In this document: positions 58,101 through 64,000 of the stretch, piece after piece
Layout: each line of letters opens with the position of its first letter
Numbering within the stretch: the stretch's first letter is position 1
Origin: Methylomagnum ishizawai
GTDB lineage: Bacteria > Pseudomonadota > Gammaproteobacteria > Methylococcales > Methylomonadaceae
DNA length: 64,000 nt
Reading direction: 5' to 3'
NCBI GenBank assembly: GCA_945861705.1
Contig: CAMAVM010000005.1
Location: 1-64,000, forward strand
Notes under the pieces: model-generated
Seen by the model: only the letters and a program-made list of their open reading frames with translations
Database searches by the model: none
Told to the model about the DNA's origin: nothing
Translations under genes and position numbers: made by a program

Positions 58101-58470
58101 AGCCAAGCGCCCCAAGTGTCCAGACAAAGCCGTGGGTGTCAACGTCACTGACGATACTGGAATTGCCAACGACTTTTCCTACGTTATTAATGCCAGCGGC
58201 TAAAGCATAAGTGCCGCCGAGGGTGTTAAGATCTTCCAAACCGATACCATCCTGCCAAAGGAATGGGTGTAGAGCAGAATTAGATGGCAGATGGGAATAA
58301 CCAACTACCTGTCCTGCCTCGTTCAATGCTGCGCCGTTGCTGTAGGAACCACCGAGGGTGCCTAAATCGGTCAAGGTGTATTGCGGCACGGCATGGGCTG
58401 TTCCAATTGGCAAGCCTATGGCAAGCGGAGCCGCTAACAGAGCTTTAATAATATTTCGTAAGTTCTTCAT
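55162..58470 (-). CDS. Secreted HAF-repeat and HYR-domain protein (1102 aa)
   Basis: Signal peptide (LLAAPLAIGLPIGTAHA). Residues about 30-350 contain six or seven HAF repeats (LTDLGTLGGSYSNGAALNEA, DLGTLGGTYSEAMAINAQGQ). About 365-1010 is a chain of HYR/Ig-like modules (PTVTCPTTV, TFPNGDTTVVWTATDANGN, SGVSCLPASGVAFPMGST), and the end is a separate module (CKRRNNGGEWSVRGTNST) that resembles the C-terminus of the 833-aa protein upstream. HYR modules occur in adhesins and extracellular matrix proteins. 11 bases behind the 246-aa gene, so cotranscribed. No membrane anchor or sorting signal seen; export route beyond Sec unclear. Confidence 0.85.
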   Translation of the reverse strand: MKNLRNIIKALLAAPLAIGLPIGTAHAVPQYTLTDLGTLGGSYSNGAALNEAGQVVGYSHLPSNSALHPFLWQDGIGLEDLNTLGGTYALAAGINNVGKVVGNSSIVSDVDTHGFVWTLGALGLMQGLPTLGGEFSRATAINDNDLITGSASIAGNVAERGVVWFNSVASPTDLGTLGGSNSQGNDINFIGQVVGYAEDANRVTHATLWTPPYNNPAQDLGTLGGTYSEAMAINAQGQVTGISSNTGDTVFQGFIWQAGQGMVNLGALTTTSSHTAGIDINANGDVVGYSTTAGGAAKRAIVRKAGATALADLNGLILPNTGWVLSEANAINDGGQIVGIGTLTKVDTVNNLNKVEPHAFLLTPDREKPTVTCPTTVTTTGTQPASIGTAAAQDNLDTAPVITNNRPVTFPNGDTTVVWTATDANGNAATCSQIVTVGGDRTAPIVSVAVSPATPNASGWYLVSPSITWTVTDAESAISSRAGCTNVPAVANTSPAGQPPLSCTATSAGGTSLPVTTAIIKVDTVAPVLADVPAAFTQQASSPTGAVVNYTNPTATDTFSGVSATGVSCLPASGVAFPMGSTTVNCSVSDVAGNSSSTSFVVTVADQTPPVVVFNTVPAAPAASGWFLAPVATSWSVTDAESAVTSPACTPATRSTSTASAGVNMTCSATSAGGSTGTITRTVKVDIGLPTFTAPANITRNPTGSNGAVVTYATPTATDPTPGSGLNGGVSCTPASGSTFPMGTTVVTCSARDVAGNTANRTFNVTVADNTAPLVSFVVAPAVDGLAGWYKTSPSVTWTVTDPHTPITARVGCVDQAAVGNTVGQSFSCNATSGGGTSATVATPTLRVDTIAPTFTGTPASFTRAATSAAGAVVTYTAPTATDTFSGVSAAGVSCLPASGATMPLGANAVTCSASDVAGNANSVSFVVTVVEATDQVPPVFTNCPATVTLTQGEALPLLVATDNVSTPVVTRTPAGDLSLGLTTVTWTATDAAGLSANCVQQVTVNAVVSETITVNTPQCKRRNNGGEWSVRGTNSTTNSIQLYTSATVPSDSNTLLNLGTPRTVNNGSWSYSTQNGLACTTRISLRSSAGTVQENISVRIR

Positions 58471-58481
58471 GGTCCGTACTC

Positions 58482-59222
58482 TCAGAAATTGTTTAAAGGA
58501 ACGATGGTGTATCGATCCAACTTGATGGTTCCAAGTCCGGTGCCGATAACGGTAACTTCGGTAAAGCCATGAGGATCTTCCACGCCGGTAAAGTGCACAT
58601 TACCACGCTGTTCATTAGTGAAATCTCTAACAGGTGTAGCCTGTCCGTTAACAATGAACTGTAACCCGTCCAACATCCGCCCCTCATCTAGGGGGGCAGT
58701 TGGGTCGAGAAACAGGAAGGGGTCAACCACAAAGCCAAACTGGGCGATGCGTTTGTTAAATCTGATTTTGAATGGCCTAGAAGCATCCATTGGCGTATTT
58801 ACAAGAGTAGACCGCCCGTTGACCGCGTATTCGATGGTGGTCTTGTCCAAATTAGAAACATTATCTTCAGGTAGCCAGTTGATTGTTGGTGCTACATGGT
58901 TGTTACCGATAGTCGTGGAGAAGAAGTCAGGTCCCAAACGCATCAACCCGTTGCCACAGTTGATGTTGTTTGCGTTGACATCTCCCGTCAGTAAACAGGA
59001 AGTAAGGCCCTCGCCGGCGGCAGCCAAACGCGCATTTAGGGTAGCTTGGGCAGTTGTGCTGGTCATACCCACTTTGACCAGATCGACAAAGAACAACGAG
59101 AAAGTCGTACTTTGCGGCCTGATGGCATCAGCACCGATCAGTCGCGGTGCAGCTGCGGCTGGCAGAGCCATAGCCGTACACAGCACTAGCGCAATATTTA
59201 TTGTGATTACCTTTAAATACAT
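58482..59222 (-). CDS. Exported protein of unknown function (246 aa)
   Basis: ATG at 59222 with AAGGA six bases upstream. Signal peptide (ITINIALVLCTAMALPAAAA). The mature part has two cysteines in SCLLTGDVNANNINCGNG, a YAVNGRSTLVNTPMDASRPF stretch, FGFVVDPFLF and a beta-rich end with TVIGTGLGTIKLDRY. The pattern resembles exported beta-sandwich proteins, but I cannot assign a family. It begins the sub-operon with the HAF/HYR protein. Confidence 0.75.
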   Translation of the reverse strand: MYLKVITINIALVLCTAMALPAAAAPRLIGADAIRPQSTTFSLFFVDLVKVGMTSTTAQATLNARLAAAGEGLTSCLLTGDVNANNINCGNGLMRLGPDFFSTTIGNNHVAPTINWLPEDNVSNLDKTTIEYAVNGRSTLVNTPMDASRPFKIRFNKRIAQFGFVVDPFLFLDPTAPLDEGRMLDGLQFIVNGQATPVRDFTNEQRGNVHFTGVEDPHGFTEVTVIGTGLGTIKLDRYTIVPLNNF

Positions 59223-59700
59223 TGTTAATCCTTAGTTAAAGTTCAGAAAAACTGCATAAATATAATTTAGCAGTCAGTTAATACTATTAATGACAAGCCA
59301 TAATCATTAGGGTGTTCGAACCATTTCACCATTTGTTGTAATCGACACGCCAATGGTGAATCCCATAAAACAATGCAAAAGTTCAAATCTGTAAAAATAC
59401 TTTACCTTTTGTTAGCCTTGAATTGTTAGCCTTGACTCTGTCATACGGCTCTCAAATCATCTTGCATGGCAAACTTTCCTTACTCCGACTGTCATTTTCA
59501 AAAACTAAAGTGATGAACCCTGACTTTTGTGATTCATCCACTTACTAAAATGAGTTGAAACCATTACCGTACATATATGACCTCAACTCCTGCGTTCTTT
59601 GGGACTCACGGCGAACACCCTGGGGTGATCGCCGTGTCCTTTATTTCTCTCTCTCATACCGACCCGCTAAAAGTGATTCGGTATGGGATTTTACTCAGCT
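59223..59700. other. Intergenic region with a strong hairpin
   Basis: 478 bases between the 833-aa gene and the 246-aa gene, no ORF. 59607-59636 is a 14-bp stem with one mismatch (CACGGCGAACACCC/GGGTGATCGCCGTG) and 2-base loop; T-rich on the plus side only, so terminator function for the minus-strand gene is uncertain. The 246-aa gene promoter should lie here. Confidence 0.55.
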
Positions 59701-62202
59701 TTATACTGGTCCACTAACGAACGAGTTACCGTTACTGGTGGTACAAGTAACCTGCCAGTTACCTGTAGCCGCTGGACCTGGGTTACCGATGACGATAAAA
59801 CCTGCCGCCTGAGTCCAGTTAGTGGTGACACCTATCTGTCCAAACTCACCATTCACGTTATTGTTTCTGGTCAGCCTGCAAGTGCCGCTTGGTGCTGTCG
59901 TTCCTACCGGAGCGCCAACATTGATACCTGCATAGGTGGTTGTGAAACGGATCGACCATACGCCGCCTTGGAAACGAACCCTATTAAAGGTGGGTGTTTC
60001 TAATGCAGTACGGAAAACAATGTTGGTTTGGATAGGCACAGAACGTGAATTCGCTGTATTAGCTACCGTGTAACTGAAGCTTTCTACAACGTTGTTAACA
60101 GTTATAGTCTGACCCACCGGTGTGTAAACGAGAGTGCCGTTGGCATTTACGCTTACTGTTCCACGCACTGTGGTAAGGCTCTTGGCATCACCCGATAAGG
60201 TTTGACCAGCACCTGCCACTAGCAGAACTGATGCAGGATCTATCGCGGTGTTGCTCAAACCCGTCACATCGTTCCTCAATACATTCACGGTACGGGCACC
60301 GCCGGTGCGGAAGACTACAAAGTTATCCGCTACACCAACTGGCGGCGGAATGACCTTATCTACGCTCAAATCCACTCTAGCAACATTAGTCACTGTGTTG
60401 TCGGTGGTGTTTTGGATAGCGTAATAGAAGTTCTGGCTGATCGCTTCCATACCTTCTACAGCAGTGAAAGTCACAATGCCACCTGCTGCCGGTGCAGTAA
60501 TCGTACCGACTTCTGGCTGACTGATTACTACGATACGGAAGTTCGCAGGAGTAGTATCGATGCTTGCAGTCGTCTTTTCCAGGTCTGGGTCTGCGCCATA
60601 ACTTGCTGAGACTAGATCTAAGAGGGTTGCACCTGTACCAGGAACATTGTCAAAATCATCACTGACAGCACCCACAAGCAAAGCTGCGTCGCTGTTACCG
60701 GTGAGACTGATCGGATGACTGGTTTCACTGCCGCCCGAGTTAGACTGTACGAGAATTCCTTCAGGCGGAATGCGGAAGTCTCCACCAAACGTGGTCAGAT
60801 CCTTCTCCAATACCATGTCATTGCTGACCATACCAGGGCAATTCTCAGTCGGTGCGCTAAATGCGCCGTAACTTGGGGCTTGCAGATTCAATGGCAACGT
60901 CGCGCCATTCTCGTCACCGGAGTGGGCGGCGATACAAAGCGTCTTCGTTACTGGGTTGAAAGTTGACTTGGTAATGACCACAGCATCAACAATACCAGAA
61001 GATGCGCGTGAAGCAGGATTACTGGTCAAGTTGGTGACTGTCACCGAAGCGGGAATCGTTTGCAACGGATCGAACTCTAGGTGAGCATGATAACGACCGG
61101 TAGGGTTGCCACCAATTTCTTCTTCCTGCATAGTGACACTAGGAAGGTGCTGAGATGCATCCGAAGAGGCGGTCAGAACCATGTTTTGTGCTTTATTAGC
61201 TTCAGCCCAAACGTCTACCGCAGCTGTAGCATTGTTACGGACATAAGTAGCCTTGGTAACAGCAACCGGATCTTGAATGGGAAGATCCCAGATACGACCT
61301 GAAATTGCGGCCAACTCTTCAAAAACCGGAGTACCAATGCTACCGTCCCCTATCAGGTCGCAGCCAAGAGGCGGTGTAATTTCCACATAATTATTGAAAC
61401 CCAATTCTTCATGCCCTGGGCCTGCGGGAATGGTGCTGCCAGTGAATAAGTGAGGCGTGTTGGGATCGCCAATGTATTTGCGCGGCGCACCACCACCGAC
61501 AGGGTTAATGGTTACGGCTGGGTTGGTAACACTCACTGGTGACAGACCATCCTGACCTACATTCCATTTCAGGAAGGGTCCGGTGTGACCTGCCAAGGCA
61601 GCGGTAAAATCACCAGGGATGGCAGTCTTATCGTCTGTGAAGAACAAAGCACGAGCACCTTCTTCCATCTCATAGTCGCGGACAGAAAATGGCGTACGAA
61701 TGGTGTACGTACCTGTACAGGCACCACCCTGTGTTTGCAAGTCTATACGGATACGTTCACGAGAAAACACGACTTCTTGCGGATCGTTCGCAAGATGTAC
61801 GGCTGGCGGCTCACCATCGGCAGTCAGATAAGCCATTTCCAAATGACCTATCCAAGACATACTACCACCGTTAATTGGAACCTCTATGTCAGCAGCAGCG
61901 TAGAACGCTTCTGGACCAATATTGCCTGCAAAACGACCAGGCGTGGCATCAGCGGTACTGGTTAAGCACAATGGACCGTTGCCACCATCATCAGGAAAGA
62001 TACACTGGGCGAGCGCCATGCCGCCAGCGTCCGCAGTTTCGCGGTACCAATCTGGGAAGAAGTCGGTACTGCTAACAGGACCGTGGTCACGAAGCACGGC
62101 GTTTGCCATGCCGCTTACTAAAATTGTACCGACCAAAGCGGTACGTATTACATTACGCAGCTTGCCTTTGCCAGTCTTTAGGGTTTGTTCGTTTATCTTC
62201 AT
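59701..62202 (-). CDS. Exported repeat protein with Ig/cadherin-like modules (833 aa)
   Basis: Start at ATG 62202 (MKINEQTLKTGKGKLRN) with GGAG six bases upstream; the frame extends to 62265 without support. Signal peptide VIRTALVGTILVSGMANA. The N-terminal half looks like a pilus-tip or TPR-less surface protein of PilY1-like taste (DWYRETADAGGMALAQC, ISGRIWDLPIQDPV), though no PilY1 propeller is seen. Then come repeated ITKATY/ITKSTFNP modules and a cadherin-like domain (GVADNFVVFRTGGARTVNVL, GTVSVNANGTLVYTP). The C-terminal FQGGVWSIRF module parallels the 1102-aa protein. Function unknown; first gene of the exported set. Confidence 0.75.
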   Translation of the reverse strand: MKINEQTLKTGKGKLRNVIRTALVGTILVSGMANAVLRDHGPVSSTDFFPDWYRETADAGGMALAQCIFPDDGGNGPLCLTSTADATPGRFAGNIGPEAFYAAADIEVPINGGSMSWIGHLEMAYLTADGEPPAVHLANDPQEVVFSRERIRIDLQTQGGACTGTYTIRTPFSVRDYEMEEGARALFFTDDKTAIPGDFTAALAGHTGPFLKWNVGQDGLSPVSVTNPAVTINPVGGGAPRKYIGDPNTPHLFTGSTIPAGPGHEELGFNNYVEITPPLGCDLIGDGSIGTPVFEELAAISGRIWDLPIQDPVAVTKATYVRNNATAAVDVWAEANKAQNMVLTASSDASQHLPSVTMQEEEIGGNPTGRYHAHLEFDPLQTIPASVTVTNLTSNPASRASSGIVDAVVITKSTFNPVTKTLCIAAHSGDENGATLPLNLQAPSYGAFSAPTENCPGMVSNDMVLEKDLTTFGGDFRIPPEGILVQSNSGGSETSHPISLTGNSDAALLVGAVSDDFDNVPGTGATLLDLVSASYGADPDLEKTTASIDTTPANFRIVVISQPEVGTITAPAAGGIVTFTAVEGMEAISQNFYYAIQNTTDNTVTNVARVDLSVDKVIPPPVGVADNFVVFRTGGARTVNVLRNDVTGLSNTAIDPASVLLVAGAGQTLSGDAKSLTTVRGTVSVNANGTLVYTPVGQTITVNNVVESFSYTVANTANSRSVPIQTNIVFRTALETPTFNRVRFQGGVWSIRFTTTYAGINVGAPVGTTAPSGTCRLTRNNNVNGEFGQIGVTTNWTQAAGFIVIGNPGPAATGNWQVTCTTSNGNSFVSGPV

Positions 62203-63168
62203 GTCAGACTCCATTTTTGTGTTGTTAAGTTGTGCAAAGGTGGCAACGTCGCTGGCACAAGCCAATCCCGTAAACTCCTTGTTAAAGTTTTTTTCACTAA
62301 GATTCTCCTTTAGTAAAAGTTGGTAAAACTATTTTCACTGCAACAAATTCAGAAGTGGCTTATCACTCCCATCCTTTCGAGCGGTTTTTCCGCTTCATCC
62401 CCAAAATCCCTATCTTAAAAAGTGACCCACCTTATCCATATTGGTCGTTGGTCAAAAATTAAATTAATCACTGATTATTTATTTCTTGACTTTTCACTAA
62501 TTTCCTTTGATAATTAAACTGTGTTTAGTGAATACAAGTTTTGATTTTTCACGTAACGAAAGAGTTGTTATCCTCACAGAGGTGAGGCAACCTGTTCAGT
62601 GTCAGAAAAATCGGTATTACTTTCCGTGCTGAGGCAAAAAATCTAAAATACGCTACACTTTCCGACTACAGCGTTAAAGCAACGCACCCAAATACAGCGA
62701 GCAGCCGCAATTGTTTGCTTTTTATAGGCATGGTCGCCGCGTGCTACTCTACTCAGTTTAAAATCTGGGTATATGCGTATGATTACCTATAGACTGAAGC
62801 TTAAAACCTTGCATAAGCAACTATAAACCGTTGCAAAATCTCACAAACGCCCCTTACATTTGTCTTGTGATTAGGTTATCCGAAATTACAAGTAATTAAT
62901 CTACGGTAAACACCTGAAAATGCCTCAGGTAAACACCTGAAACTGTCTCAGGTAAATACTGTAGGTGAAACTAAGGTCTAGCTTCTTGAAGGAGTTGATT
63001 TATGTAGATTGGCTTTGGAGATCCTTGGAGTAGGTTATGGCACAGTGGAAAACGGCTGTGACAAATACACCTAATTTAAGTGATTTTTCAGTGCTTCCAA
63101 GCAACGACGCTCCTATCCCTTATCCCAAGAGACGACTACTAGAACACAAAAGGTGGGGAGTTAAAAAT
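62203..63168. other. Non-coding stretch upstream of the exported-protein cluster
   Basis: About 950 bases, AT-rich, no gene. It contains a 23-base tandem repeat (62905-62970) and probably the promoter of the 833-aa gene. The 5' leader just before that gene has no recognised riboswitch. Confidence 0.55.
62905..62970. repeat. 23-base tandem repeat, about 2.7 copies
   Basis: Units at 62905-62927 and 62928-62950 share GGTAAACACCTGAAA and TCA ends, differing at a few bases; a third, decayed unit starts at 62951. Each unit contains the ACCTGA/TCAGGT near-palindrome. Could be regulator-binding sites for one of the flanking genes. Confidence 0.6.
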
Positions 63169-64000
63169 TTACTTTAAGCTTGTTTGTATCAATTCTACTA
63201 ACTGATATTCTTCGATGGGTTTGGTTAGGTAGGTGTCAAATCCCGCACTAAGGGCTTCGTTTATTTTCTCGTTATCTGCGTAGGCACTGACGGCGACCAC
63301 CTTAAATTTTAAGCGCAGTTTACGAATCTCTTTTACCAATTCTAAGCCATTCATGACTGGCATGTTGATGTCTATCAAAGCTAGATGGTAATGATTTCTC
63401 TGAATTAATGCCAAGGCTTCTTGCCCGTCCATTGCAGAGTGTACTTTGCAACCTATTTGCTCCAACATACTGACCAAAAACAGCAGATTGATTTCGCTAT
63501 CATCGACAACCAAGACATTGACTTCATTAAATTCGGCATCGGCATTGCTCGAATAAGGCATGGTTTTCGTTTGTTTTTTTGCACTAAGCGGCAAGGGCAG
63601 AGCAACTGAAAAAACACTGCCAATGCCCAGTTGACTGTTAACGGTCAATTCGCCAGCCATCAAATTCACCAGTTCTTTGGTAATGGACAGACCTAAGCCT
63701 ATCCCCTCACGGGTAAAGTTGTTGACGCTGATCTGCACGAATGGTGTAAAAATACGCTCCAAATCGTTTTCGGCAATTCCACAACCAGTATCGGTAATAG
63801 TCATTTTAAGCGTGTCGTCATCATAAAATGCAGCCACCTCTACGCTACCGCTGTTGGTATATTTAATAGCGTTATCAATTAAATTAACCAGTATCTGCCG
63901 GATACGCTTTTCGTCGCCAAGAAAATGCTGCACCATACAGGTGTTTTTTGTAATGAGCTTGAGACCTTTTTCATCCGCCTTGAATTTACAAATTTGAATG
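63169..64000 (-). CDS. Hybrid sensor histidine kinase, C-terminal part (cut by window edge)
   Basis: The frame is open to the right edge (about 276 codons seen); an internal ATG at 63936 is not the start. HATPase domain: N box LVNLIDNAIKYT, G1 DTGCGIAEND, F box and G2 GIGLGLSITKEL. A receiver domain follows with VLVVDDSEINLL, phosphoacceptor Asp in LIDINMPVMNG and TKPIEEYQ. The sensing and HisKA parts lie outside. Convergence of phosphorelay and the exported cluster next to it is suggestive only. Confidence 0.9.
   Translation of the reverse strand, partial: IQICKFKADEKGLKLITKNTCMVQHFLGDEKRIRQILVNLIDNAIKYTNSGSVEVAAFYDDDTLKMTITDTGCGIAENDLERIFTPFVQISVNNFTREGIGLGLSITKELVNLMAGELTVNSQLGIGSVFSVALPLPLSAKKQTKTMPYSSNADAEFNEVNVLVVDDSEINLLFLVSMLEQIGCKVHSAMDGQEALALIQRNHYHLALIDINMPVMNGLELVKEIRKLRLKFKVVAVSAYADNEKINEALSAGFDTYLTKPIEEYQLVELIQTSLK

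Noticed and set aside
62905-62970. Possible start of a CRISPR array
   Set aside because: Units are adjacent with no unique spacers and only about 2.7 copies; no cas gene nearby.

Overview
The window is a piece of a gammaproteobacterial chromosome. The main evidence is the canonical gammaproteobacterial order mrcA / pilMNOPQ-aroK-aroB-damX-hemE, together with rhodanese-secB-gpsA, bamA-skp-fabZ-lpxA-rnhB, the epmA-efp-epmB elongation-factor-P set and a homodimeric-type aceE-aceF-lpd operon. One secreted protein has a C-terminal sorting signal of the VPxPAAxWLFGSxLxGL kind and there are c-di-GMP riboswitches, both common in aquatic gamma methanotrophs (Methylococcales). That finer placement is inference; no methane or methanol oxidation gene is in the window.

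Layout. 1-4.7 kb is an accessory or junction region. It holds the start of a P4-type integrase running off the left edge, a cluster of repeated octamers, two tandem paralogues of a small secreted protein each behind its own c-di-GMP-I riboswitch (one copy lost its C-terminus, the other has a frameshifting A8 tract at the start codon), a YqjD/YqjE/YqjK-like stress membrane operon, a BON-domain lipoprotein and small broken ORFs. A tRNA-Thr(CGU) closes this part. 5-29 kb is mostly housekeeping on the minus strand: glk, a DUF411 protein, hemE, damX, aroB, aroK, pilQPONM, then mrcA (+), rpmE, xth (+), an AmpG-like permease, nhaD, a sulfite/nitrite reductase with DUF934 (+), ctpA, envC and gpmI. 29-50.7 kb holds rhodanese-secB-gpsA, mscL, phoBR behind a visible Pho box, the envelope operon bamA-skp-fabZ-lpxA-rnhB (lpxD and lpxB are not there), the EF-P modification genes, pyruvate dehydrogenase, and a GH17-GT2 beta-glucan synthase.

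50.7-62.3 kb is the most unusual stretch: a minus-strand set of exported proteins. In transcription order these are an 833-aa protein with Ig/cadherin-like repeats, a 246-aa unknown, an 1102-aa HAF+HYR repeat protein, a large multicopper oxidase and a SCO1-cytochrome c fusion. The two large repeat proteins appear to share a C-terminal module. Together they look like an extracellular or periplasmic copper-dependent oxidation system with adhesive or matrix partners; the substrate is unknown. The window ends inside a hybrid histidine kinase.

Three frame breaks stand out: G6 in pilQ, A8 at the secreted-protein start, and one in a small hypothetical near 4.37 kb. They may be read or assembly errors or real switches, and should be checked against raw reads before any of these genes is called dead.
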